64,000 nt of DNA from NCBI GenBank assembly GCA_949752735.1, contig OX457038.1, forward strand, positions 23,930,655 to 23,994,654, read 5' to 3'. Below the pieces are notes generated by a model. It worked only from the letters and a program-made list of their open reading frames with translations, was not told where the DNA came from and made no database searches. Position 1 is the stretch's first letter. Every line of letters starts with the position of its first letter. This document shows positions 22,402 to 33,200 of the stretch, piece by piece. The DNA is from Lumbricus terrestris (taxonomy: Eukaryota > Annelida > Clitellata > Crassiclitellata > Lumbricidae). A program made the position numbers and the translations under genes.

Positions 22402-23616
22402 CAGGGTGGCCCATAAAAAGTGGGACCGCCTAGTATAAATCCAAATAATAAATCGTGTTAAAACTTTTTCTTCCATAAAAAACAAGTAAACTGTTGCCAG
22501 ATGTTAATTCATACACAATCATAAATCAAATTCAATGTGTCCTCCTCGGTTCTCAACAATTTTCTCTAAACGTCTGCGCCACTGGTCAATGCTTCTGTTT
22601 ATAAACCGCTGAGAGAGTTTTTGCCACTCTTCAACAATGACCTGTTTCAGTTGATCCATTGTTGTAAATTTACGACGAAGGTAGACTTTTGTTGGAGGGC
22701 ACCACAAATAGCATAATCTACCGGGTTTAGGTCCGGACTATTTGGGGGCCACATGTCTGGTTCGATAAATGTGACATTCTCCCGAAGAAGAAAGTTGATC
22801 GTGTTTTTGGCTGTGTGCGACGGCGCTCCGTCTTGTTGCAGCGTCCAGCTTTGACGATTACATCTCGCTCGAATATCCGGAAGTAATCCTTGTCTTAAGA
22901 CGTGGTCACAATAATAATCACTGTTCACTTTCGCTCCAGGTTCAACAAACACCACACTGGTTTTTCCCATTCTAGACACACCGACAGAAACCATGATGCC
23001 ACGACTAAAATGTTCACGTTCACGTACGAGCCTTGATGGTGGAACTTGATTTTTCTTTCTTGCATCAGAATAAACACGATCATTTTGGGAATTAACCGGT
23101 GTGGCGATACTAAATGTCTTTTCATCGGTAAACCAAATGCTTCGTACACTTCTTTCGCTTGGAAATCTGCCTAGCAGCTGTTGACTTCGGAGCCGACGTT
23201 TTAACTTGCAGTTTTCGTTTATAAGCTGGCCTATTACGCGTTTGTACGGTTTAAGTTGCAAATCTTGCTTTATAATTCGCTGCACTGTGCTTCGCGATAT
23301 ACCAGTTTCTCTTTGAATTTCTCGAGGGCTCCTGTGGCTGTGAGGATCATCATCCTGGCTGCAAATCAGCTCACTGACACGCCGAATGTTCCGTAATCCG
23401 TACTGTTCGAACGGACTTCGGGCGGCCGCTTCCTGACTTGCGCGCACAAAATGACATAAACTATAAATATGGCGACCGGAAATTCACGAAATGGTGACGT
23501 CACACGTTGAGTTAGTGAGTAAGGATAATGTTACATTTTGAAAATCGCCAAAAAACATAAATTTAATATATAATACAGACGATTTAACGAGGCGGTCCCA
23601 CTTTTTATGGGCCATC

Positions 23617-23619
<3 letters not shown>
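22402..23619 (-). mobile_element. Mariner-like (DD37D) transposon, degenerate
   Basis: Left end CAGGGTGGCCCATAAAAAGT and right end ACTTTTTATGGGCCATCCTG are inverted repeats; the TA duplication is intact only on the left. The element is 1.2 kb. Its transposase reads on the minus strand. Inserted inside the hAT 21,240-24,312, next to (TA)n. Confidence 0.9.
22519..23457 (-). pseudogene. DD37D mariner transposase with frameshifts
   Basis: The longest frame holds the second helix-turn-helix (REIQRETGISRSTVQRI), then FTDEKTF, WTLQQDGAPSHTAKN and NSPDLNPVDY. Counting from the frame opening at 23,447, the Asp residues are 108, 206 and 244. The last two are 37 residues apart, the spacing of maT-like elements. 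A one-base loss near 22,685 shifts LQQK out of frame, and the C-terminus (YLRRKFTTMDQLKQVIVE, DQWRRRLEKIVENRGGHIEF) continues in the next frame. A second shift near 23,400 separates the GSGRPKSVRT linker. The first helix-turn-helix is missing. Confidence 0.88.

Positions 23620-23620
<1 letters not shown>

Positions 23621-23672
<52 letters not shown>
23621..23672. repeat. (TA)n microsatellite
   Basis: About 50 bp of perfect TA directly beside the mariner right end. It may have been the TA-rich target. Confidence 0.95.
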
Positions 23673-23676
<4 letters not shown>

Positions 23677-23819
23677 AAATCCTGAAACACTTTTTATCAG
23701 TACTGAAATAATGGAGTTATTTTGCTAATATGGCATCTTGAAAGGGTACCATTACAGTGTGGAAACTTCCATAAAAATAATTTTTAAAGTATTGCGTATA
23801 TTTATTCAAGTCTTAGGCC

Positions 23820-24165
23820 ACTCTTATAAGCACTGAAAAAGTACAGCTTTTTAAAGATGACACCTATGCTGCCATCGAAATGTGAAAATTCAAAAAGTTT
23901 CTGATGGGGCACTGAAAAAGGACAGTTATTTTGTTACGATGACACCTTAAAATGCTGCCATTGCAATGTGGAAATTCAAAAATTTTCTGATGGGGCACTG
24001 AAAAAGTACACTTATTTTGTTAAGATGACACCTTAAAATGCTGCCATTGCAATGTGGAAATTCAAAAAGTTTCTGATGAGGCACTGAAAAAGTACAGTTA
24101 TTTTGTTAAGATGACACCTAAAAATGCTGCCATTGCAATGTGGAAATTCAAAAAGTTTCTGATAG
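23820..24165. repeat. 86-bp tandem array, about four copies
   Basis: CACTGAAAAAG recurs at 23,831, 23,910, 23,996 and 24,082. Each unit holds GATGACACCT, ATGCTGCCATTGCAATGTGG and a TTCTGATGGGG block. It is probably the subterminal array of the enclosing hAT. Confidence 0.9.
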
Positions 24166-24321
24166 GGAGGGGGCACATCCCCCTCCCCATACCCCTCCGC
24201 TTCAGGTCTCGGCGCTACGCGCCTCACGAGCGTCCTTCGGACGCTCAATTGTTCCCCCCAGAAAACTCAATTCCCCCCCCCCCCCAGAGGAGGGGGACTA
24301 GATTAAACACTGGAGCACAAC

Positions 24322-24737
24322 CATGCACCATCTGGACCTGTCACCCAAGACAGGCGTCCAGTACTTCCAGTAGGCCTACATAAGGGTCATCTGCCTCTGG
24401 AAGTTGCTCAACAGCCCGGTAGATCTTGGTGGACCTGGGCTTGAAGTGCAGATAGACGAGTCGATCGTTGCTTGTCAGAGCAAAATACCATCGAGGACGA
24501 AACATTGGAAGGCAGTAGTGGGTGTTTGGCGCCTACGACATCACGAAGAAAATAGGCTACGTGACGTTTGTGCGCAAGAGAGATGCGGCAACGCTGTTGC
24601 CGGTCATCCAGAGAGTGATCCTTCCCGGATCAAGAATCGTCTCTGATGAATGGAGAGCGTACCGAGGCATCATCAATCTGCCTGGCAACTACCAACACCA
24701 GACAGTCAACCATAGCCAGATTCTATTTCAGGTATGA
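24322..24737 (+). pseudogene. Merlin transposase, right piece
   Basis: Domain order follows Merlin/IS1016 transposases: HHLDLSPKTGVQYFQ, in-frame TAG, then VDLGGPGLEVQIDESIVA (first catalytic Asp in QIDES). A short frameshift follows near 24,480, and KYHRGR and a TAG precede WVFGAYDITKKIGYVTF. Next come RDAATLLPVIQRVILPGSRI, VSDEWRAYRGI (second Asp) and YQHQTVNHSQ. The frame ends at 24,737 in a CAG|GTATGA donor-like site, so a further exon or flank is lost. Two stops and one shift make it dead. Confidence 0.85.
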
Positions 24738-25499
24738 ATATAGCCTACTTATTCCGGTTTCCTTACTCCAACCGCTCCAATTTTAGCAAAAAGATTTTAG
24801 TCAATCTAAATCCGAGGCACGTTATAATTGACAACTAAAGCGCAGAATAAATAATTTATACTGTGGCTATGGTTTAATAATGATAATAATAGAGCGAGAT
24901 TATTGTGTGCAGCAAAGATTTTAAAATCGGTTAAAATCTTTGGTGTGCAGTGTACTAACCAGGCCACGTGAGTTCCTTTATACACTTTGCGTGAGTTCAT
25001 GCCTTTTTCCAAGAAAAGTTTAATTATTATTGGAAGGTCATAAAGAAGTGTTTCCTTTTTATTTCTTCCGTGTGCTACCGTACGTCTTAGTGTTGGAACA
25101 TTCTTACTTACTTGCTTACCTGCCAACTTACTTACATAGTTTCATTTTACAACGACGAATGAAAGCGTGTGATACCAAAGAATTTATATCTCATTACGCA
25201 ATTGGAAATTCTAGGTTATAATTAGAATTTGTGAAACTGATAAAATTGTATAATAATTATGGTTGCTATTCGTTCATGTCAAGGTATATTTTAAAATTGT
25301 ATTGATATTGGATTTAGGATTTTGTGTTCTATTTTAAAACATTTGACTATTGAGTTGCTCTATAGATGAAGTACGTTTATTATGTCACGTCTGTAGACCA
25401 CCAAAATGCTGATGACCATTATTGGTCTATTAAAGAATTTTTTTTATCTTATCGTCTTTTTAATGTTCTGCAGGCAGGTTCAAGATTCCAACGACAGTA
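24738..25499. other. No gene recognised
   Basis: AT-rich, with short CTTA runs near 25,103-25,135. Nothing recognised. Confidence 0.35.
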
Positions 25500-26246
25500 G
25501 GTTATTGTTACTGACGGCTCGGTAGGACGTAAACAGTATGGCGGTCACAGATAGAGGCATAACTCAACTCCGGCGATCGATAGCCCAATGTTTCCGCTTA
25601 ATAGTCAATGGTCAAAAGACCATGAAAAGGTATATAAAAGGCATTATATATAAGGTATATTTTCATATATTTGTCTAAGCTTAAATAGGGTAAAGAATAT
25701 CAAAAAATCAATTGACCACTGATTATCAATACAAACGCAAATTGGAAGCTTGCCGTTTGACTGCACAACGTCTTCCGCCTATGGAGAGGCACTGGATTAT
25801 TTCTTATATAGCGCTAGTTTTAGTCATATCCATCGCGCATAATATGCCCATATATCGTTTGATAAAATATTTTTGTCGGGCGACTAGAAGCTGGATTGAA
25901 ACATTAGTGATCGGATGGATTAAACAGTTAAGCTGCTCCGATGGACTACTTTACAACGCTGAAGCTATGGATTGCATAATAATAATAATAATAATAATAA
26001 CGACAATTTATATGGCGCCGTAACACGGCCATACCGCTACAAAGGCACCTAAAGGTCCATTTTTAACAAATTATAGCCTACTCTATTACTTACTTACTTC
26101 ACACAACAGCACTGACTGATGCGGGAGCCCATGTTTCATGCGGAAACATTGGGCTATCGATCGCCGGAGTTGAGGCCGCTCTATTATGCCTCTATCTGTG
26201 ACCGCCATACTGTTTATGTCCTACCGAGCCGTCAGTAACAATAACC
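25500..26246. mobile_element. Element with ~110-bp inverted repeats, near 8-bp duplication
   Basis: Ends GGTTATTGTTACTGACGGCT and its inverse stay similar for about 110 bp, sharing CAGTATGGCGGTCACAGATA and CCGGCGATCGATAGCCCAAT. Flanks CGACAGTA and CGACAATA differ at one base of eight, which fits hAT- or P-type targets. The interior has an (ATA)n run at 25,977-26,000 and no transposase. Confidence 0.65.
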
Positions 26247-26254
26247 CGACAATA

Positions 26255-26758
26255 TTCTTGTTTGTCGTCTTCATCTTTCTTAGGAAAGACAGTGAGGTGA
26301 TTTCCATTTTTTTTTCAGAGAAGCTATCTCCCCATGAGTTGATGTCTTCCATCATCCGTCTTTCTTGCTCTTCGCCATTGGGCACTTGCGGACCCCGGCA
26401 AGGATGCGGTCGCCCGCCATACACTTTGCCTGTCCATGTAAACAGTATGGCCGCCCAAGAAATCGCTAAAATAGACCTGCTGCGGCCTTATAAGCTGCAT
26501 CCCATGATGCAGTGCATTTAGTAAGTAAGTAATAAAGAAAAAGCTAGCACGTGTTCTAAGTAAGTAAATAGGACATTTGTTTGAATTTCAGCATAGGAAA
26601 ATTTTCCGAAAAAGCTTAAAAGGTTGAAGATTAAATGTTCAAAATTCTGTTGACGGAAACAGCCTTTCATGTCATGAGCTTTAGTTCGAATCCGTTCTAA
26701 ATTAACAGGGTCAAAGTGCGAAACGGAAATCATACATTTAACTTAAAAAGAGCCTAAT
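26255..26758. other. No gene recognised
   Basis: The frame at 26,186-26,521 starts inside the preceding element's inverted repeat and has no domain. A short TAAG run is at 26,520-26,532. Confidence 0.35.
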
Positions 26759-27291
26759 GTAATATTATAAGTCTGAAAATTTGTCCTTCCATATGTTTGT
26801 GTGTCCGGATGTGTTTTGACTCTTCGTCCCAGAAAGGGCTCGGAAATGGCAGAGCGTTGGTTTAAAAAAAAATTTGCAATTGATTCTTACCCAAACTTTA
26901 AGGTCAACGCAACTATTTTCAGCTCTTAATTCACTTTAAAACCAGAGTTATTGGCGTTTTAATCAGATTTGATCACCATTTGCCACATTGCGGTATTAGT
27001 AAGAGACAACTGTCCGCATTACATCATACGCGCCCAATAATAATTTCCGTTTATCGCGTTTAACGCAGATCACAGAAATATTAATTATACTAGCAGAACA
27101 GACAGCCTGCAATAATTGTATTAGGCTACAGTCAGCACACACACACCCGGGTCATATTTGGCTTTTTGGGGAAGCGGGGGTGGGGTGGAGGGGTGGCGAA
27201 AACATGAAATTTAGCGGTCAATGCTGGGTACCCCAGAGGAGTAGTGTTGAAAACCCTAAATTTCCCGGGCAACGCCGGGTAACACTTATAG
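26759..27291 (+). mobile_element. Helitron-like element, second copy
   Basis: It is collinear with 8,315-8,886 over its whole length and ends in the perfect palindrome CCCGGGCAACGCCGGG, then TAACACTTATAG before T. The canonical TC start and CTAG end have drifted (TG and ATAG). Noncoding. Confidence 0.55.
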
Positions 27292-29011
27292 TAAGACTAT
27301 AAATTGCAAGTTTCTTCACTTTTGAACTTTCTATTTACTCGTATTTACTGCTTATTTTCCCCTCATTTATAATTTTAGTAACCTGGCTGTTTAATTTAGA
27401 TCTCGCTAGTAAAGTTGTTATTTACTTGCTGATTAAAATTTAAATTGCGTAATCAAGATTATTAATTTTAAACTGTAGTACAAGATGTAACAGAGTCCAA
27501 TTATTTTTCATTTTCTGTTTTTTTCTCTATTTTTTCTGCTTTTAAAAATGAAGACGTGTTTTATTCAATTTTTTATTCTGTTTTTGTCATTTTGAACATC
27601 TATGCTTCAGCCTAGGTATATAGAAATTAGGAGTCTATGATAATACTGGCATGAGGTCGTTCTAACTTTTTTTAACTCTCGTCGTGACATGTTCTAATGA
27701 CCCTCACATTGCCAAGTGGTGTCAAGGGTTTGTCTAGATATTAATTCTGCCAACCTATGCATGGTTTGATCAATGTGCATGTGCTTTGAATGCCAGCCAT
27801 GTGCGTTCAAAACTTTGCATGTGGGGAAATGATTTCCGCCGCTGAAGTAGAAATGTTCCTTTCCATGGCTTCGGAATCTTCAATCACCAAAGATTTGCCC
27901 ATAAATTAAGAGGTCAGGAAAAATTCTGTGGTGCATATGATAAAGTTTAGGAAATGATAATAGATAGTTAGTGCCGGCCTACTAAATTAGGCTGATGAGG
28001 AGCTGTCCAGCAACCTGCTGACCTGCGTGAAGTCTCCTTCTGTGCAGATTAGATAGCTCGTATTTCCCTAGTATCTCAGTGGGTCAGCCTTTGCCAGTGG
28101 TTTTCAACCTTTTTATAGTGACAGAACCTTTTATCAACACTCAGTTGCTCGCGGAACCTTCCACATTTAATTTGTCCAGTGCACCAAAAAATGCATGCAG
28201 TTTTCACTTGCAAATTTTTTAATAATAGGCCTATTTAGTTCTAAGCAATTTTAAACTTTTAATGTACGTTATTTGCACTTCTGGTGCAGTATATAATATA
28301 TATGGTACATTACAAATACATGCCTTAGAATTCTATGGAGTCTACAATTTTATGAAGTCTACAATTCTATGGAGTCCAGTGCACAAACCACTGTCAGAGA
28401 ACAGCTGCATTTCTGCTGTAGACCCTATTTCACCAACTATCAAATGGATAAAATATTGAAAATGGAAACACGACGCATTCTAGATCAGTGCTATGACCAG
28501 TTTGTGTTATGTTATAAAGCATCCTTCTTCAGGGTTATTGCGAAATTTGTACCGAGTTATTTATAGCAGGGCAGAGGGACCTCAGCATCCATAGGAGTTT
28601 CAGCTTCGTTTTTAGGCAAGTCCCAAGTTGAACGCTGGTTACATCTCTAACCTGAAATAGTGTCTCTGTCACAATAATCGACCGTCTGATTCTTGTATAG
28701 AGCTTGAAGGACGCTTTAGCAAATGCATGAAATAACTAAATATATATAGATATGATGTTAACATTTTCTTTGACAGTTGGAAGAGGCATTGGACTGGGGT
28801 TAACAGACACTACATAGTTGTCCAATATGGAAATATCTGCATCAGACCATCATCTGATCAGCAATTGAAATAATTCTGGTAGTTCAGTCTCTTTGTCTTG
28901 TGAATTGCGCTATCTTAGTGTGGTGCCAGGGCCATTGCTGATTCAGACAGGAACACAGTCTGTTCCAGGTCATCTGCCAGGGTTCAGACAACCACAAGAA
29001 GTTCTTTGTCA
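27292..29011. other. Upstream region of the TIR gene; hAT end at 28,095
   Basis: CAGTGGTTTTCAACCTTTTT at 28,095 looks like a hAT left end without a partner. Upstream of ATG 29,012 the same frame is open back to a TAG at 28,916 with no other ATG. An additional 5' exon joining near 28,920-29,000 is therefore possible (AG sites at 28,968 and 28,980). No promoter element can be assigned. Confidence 0.4.
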
Positions 29012-30280
29012 ATGGCAGATCCTCACGGTGTGATGTCCGAACAGCAGTCTGTGCTAGTTCAGCAATCTTTTGTGGCAGGACAGCAGTCTGTGATGCCAGA
29101 ACAGCACTTGTCAATGTCTGGTCAAATCATCAGAGACAGTTCAACAAGGGCATCTTCAAGTTTTTCTTTGAAATATCCAACACAGGTTGCATCTGCATCA
29201 GACACATGTAGTTCCCTGCCTGTCTATCTCCTCGATACTTCTTCTTCGTGCCATTCAGCTGTTGCTATGTCATCAAGTGAAGAAGAAGAATTAGAGCAGA
29301 TTGTTATTCATCCGTATGAGTATAAGGAAGAATTCAAAGAGGGGCAGTTTGATATTGTCTTGGTCTACAGTGAATCCGATCGTGATGACGCTCTGACTTT
29401 CATGGAAATTCTGACTAAGTTTGTAACTTTACTTGATGGCAAACCTCCATCAATATGTGTGCTGGATCAAAATGCACATCTGAATTATATCAACTCTAGG
29501 TTTAAACACATGGAAGAGGCTCTTCGGCGCAGTACATACATGTTTCTCTTTCTTACCAAAGATTTTTGTGGTGACAGTTGGGCTCAGCTGCAGAGGGATG
29601 AATGTCTGATGGAGTCCATCCATAATCCAGATAAGAAATGGTGTGTTGTCCCGATTCTTACAAAGTCACGAAAAGAGGCTGACTATCAGTTGCCATTTGG
29701 CTTAAGAGCTTTGAAGGGAGTTGAAATTTCTCACATGCTTCGCGGAAAAACCTTGAATTCTGTGGATGTAAATGCTTTGGGACCAGATGATGTGGATCGT
29801 TTCTTTCTGAAAAACTTAACAAAGATGTTAAATGATAGAATTTACTTGAAGATAGATCGAGAGAAGCGACAACTGGTTAGCTTTCAAAATTGGTTAAAAG
29901 AAGAGAAGCATAGAAGATGGAAGGAGCTGCAGAAGGAGAACTATGAGAGCGAATTGAGACGTAGGAAACTTGTCATGGAAAGACAGACTTTTCTGAATGA
30001 ACTTGAAGACCGCAAAATGCAAGATAAGGAAGCTGTAGATTGCATCCGTCAACTGAAGATAACTGACGAAACCAGTATTCATGAGAGTTTGCAACCTCTC
30101 ATTCATGACGCTGGATCCACAGGTCAGAAAGTGGCAGCCAAAGCAGCAACAGCTGTTGAACATCATCATCATTATTATGGTCCGGTACATCAGAGTCCAG
30201 CTGAACAGACAGTCTACAAAATCTATGGTCCAGTATCGAACTCGCAGATTGGCCATGAAAATGTCCAATACAGGGAAAAG
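29012..30280 (+). CDS. Exon 1: TIR domain, coiled coil and RHIM-like motif
   Basis: The exon carries 423 codons. ATG 29,012 is the first in frame; the context is modest (T at -3, G at +4). Q-rich repeats of the EQQSV/QQSF type fill residues 9-38, and a Ser/Glu-rich linker precedes the TIR. Two YGPV motifs (388-392 and 405-408) flank the RHIM-like core. The donor is AAG|GTTTGT. If unspliced, translation adds only V-C and stops at 30,287, giving a 425-residue TIR-RHIM protein. Confidence 0.85.
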
Positions 30281-33200
30281 GTTTGTTAGCAGATATCTAA
30301 TCTATTGCAATCTAATATAACATTTGTTAAGTGCTTCTCACAGCAGAGCTATTCAGAAGCGCTCCTAGTGTGACAGGCCCATGAAAATAGAAACGTCTTG
30401 AAGCACTGAAAAGATGCAGGCAAATTCCCCACTGGCATCCTGCTATGAATTCCAGAAGAAAGGTCATTCCACATTGAGGGACCCACTATAGCGAAGCCTG
30501 ATGCTGTATTTATAATATCTGCCTTGTTTGCTCTTCACTGCTGTGCTGATTTAGTTTTCTTTATTATTACAGCTGTGCCAAATGGGCAATTTTGACTGTA
30601 TGACTGAATTTGAACAATTAACCACTCTGTTTGGCTGAATTAGAATGCTAATGCAAATACTAGGTGACGACAGAGTGGTGCATAAGTAAAGGCCAGACAT
30701 ATTGTATGTTTTATAATAGGGCATAGCCGGGTGCTGTTTTTCAACCGGGTACCGGGTCCGGGTAGTTTGAATAAAATCTGCAGGGTCTGGGTACCGGGTA
30801 TTAAAAGTAATCATTAATCTCTAAACTGAACAGTATGTCCACACTTTGAATGCTGTCAAATGAACACCATTCAGTTTGTTAGCTACCTTTGGTGGAATTG
30901 AGTAAAACTCTCCTGTGTCAGAATTTTACTACAGTTGAGTTCTATCAGGGGTTATTGATTGAGAGGTGCCAGTAATATCTGTTCATGAACTCTGTTGATA
31001 GAATCATTCTACAGTATAGAAATGCTGATCTGTCCAGTTAGGCAAGAGGAGGTCAGATGTCAGAGAACGAGATATCAGGGAAAGTTGCTGCTATTAAGTG
31101 CAGGTCAATGGATGCCGATTGCCTGCGAATACCAAACCAGATGAACCGAGTTTTAGAGGGATTTAGTAACGAGCAATTAGATGCCATGTCTGAAAAGGAG
31201 TGAGGGGCAAAAGATATGAATAATTGAGTGTCGTCGGCATAGAGGTGATGATCAGCAGAGGATGAGGAAATGAGTTTGCTGAGTGGGGAGGTATAAAGAA
31301 TGAATAGGAGAGGACCGAGGACAGAACCTTAAAGGGAACATTGGTCACAGGCGCAATGGTGGATAACTATTGCAAAAGGACTTATTGAGCCCAGCAATGG
31401 ATGTATGGATGGATGTATGCCAGAGGCAATGAAATGTTGTTTAAAAAATGGCTTGCAGTCGTGACAGAAGCTAAAATTCATTTTAGAATTCACTTGTCAG
31501 ATTCAGATTGCCCACAGATAGAGTTGCAGGAACATGTCCGCATACCAGGAGGAAGCAAAGGCTTTTGCTGCCAATGCTGCAACATTATGTTTCCCAGTAA
31601 GCTAAAGGCTGAAAGCTTGTCTTCTTTGCTTGTATTTGCCTGATTTACACTGCGTATCGTAATGGAGTACTATCAAACTTCTGTTCTATTGTACCGTATG
31701 TATTTATTTATAATGCGTCTGGTGGAATAAAATTATTAGCAGATTACAGGCTGTGATGCATTTGGATCAGTGGAGCAGTATATGGTTAGATACTGTACCC
31801 TTTCTGTCAATTTGTTAGACCTTAGTTAAGAACTTGGTAAGAACTATCATTGAAAAAATTGTGTTAATTGTCTTTCAAGAGTTGTCTGACTTTTACTTGC
31901 TTGCTAGTTAATGGTGCACAAAGATTTAAATTGTGACATGTGATGATGAATTTACGTTACAGGAAGACTCTAATCATGTCGTGTTATTGGATGAAATAAA
32001 TTTGGAGACAGATGCACCAGAGTCCATTGAATACATTGTGGTCACTGAGGAGGAGGAAGAGAAGGAGGAAGAGAAGGAGGTGACAGCATCCACTTCTTTG
32101 CAACAAGGTTAACTTTTATTGGCCTCAAAACTTTCTGCATATATGTCTTTGCTTGATAATGCATGTCATTTACATTTTGTTATTACCGTAGACACTCGAG
32201 TATAACGCAAGTTTTTAGGTCGAATTTCCGAGCAACAATTGGGGTAGTCATGGTATGTTCGAGACAAGTCGAAAATATTGCACAAAATATGTTACCTGTT
32301 GATTTGTTGATGTCATTTGATGCTTTCAGACTGATATTGAATGGCCACCATAGTTTGCCCGCACGATAATTTGCATCCCAGTAGCTGCGGTAGACTAGTT
32401 CCACACAGTCCGTGTTATGACGTGACCAATAATTGCGAGAATTTTAAATGCCCTAACATATCTGACCAATCAAACTTTGTTTTATGAAGCTCTCATGTCT
32501 TTTTTCTTTCACAGTGGCTGGGCTGGGAGCGCCTCTGAGTAGATTTTCTTGAAGGGTCTCTTTATAAATCCATAGAATGATTGAATGAATGAATGTGCAA
32601 GCTTTAGACACATGGATGATGAGATGCCTCCATTGTCTGACTCCCATTAGCTCCAGTAGACATTAAACATTTATTTTTAAGAGACTTGACCTCTCGAACT
32701 GTTAGTCTCTGGAACTAGCATTGGGTTTAAAAGACCTACATTATCACTCACGTGTTGTAAGAAAATTAAGCAAATCAAATAAGAACCAACTCTCAATTTG
32801 GGTGCATTTTATTTATATATAACATTATTATAAAAAAAATTTGGATGTGGATCTTATTTGTAGTATTAAATAGTTAGGGGAATGGAAGTTTGCAGCATTT
32901 AGACATGGTTTTGGTCGCATTTTAAATAAATGCTTTCAATAAGAAATGTCAAGGTTTGGCCATCTAATTTCCTGAGAATTTCAGATATTTTATCCCTCGT
33001 GTCTCGTATATTCTACCCATCTGTTTGCCAAAATGTTAAACCTCGTGGTATATCTGGTGGTGTTATACTCGAGTACCTATGGTTTTCATTTGAGATCAGA
33101 ATTGTTGCTAGACATTAATAATCCTATGACCGATCATCTGCATACCGGTTTGTAGTAGCTAAAATTGTCAATGAGTGCCATTATTGAACCCTTCTTGTCA

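Larger units (their letters stand above)
21240..24312. mobile_element. hAT-like element inserted in a Merlin gene, carries nested elements
   Basis: Ends CAGTGTTTAATCTAG / CTAGATTAAACACTG with direct duplication GAGCACAAC (21,231-21,239; 24,313-24,321). The 9-bp match is most simply an 8-bp hAT duplication plus one chance base. No hAT transposase remains. It contains a hAT MITE (21,530-21,821), a mariner (22,402-23,619), a (TA)n run and an 86-bp tandem array. Words of that array (TACCATTGCAATGTGGAAATTC) also occur in the hAT at 45,821-47,087, suggesting one family. Confidence 0.88.

Noticed and set aside
28884..29114. Minus-strand frame over the start of the TIR gene
   Set aside because: Shadow of exon 1 with no domain.
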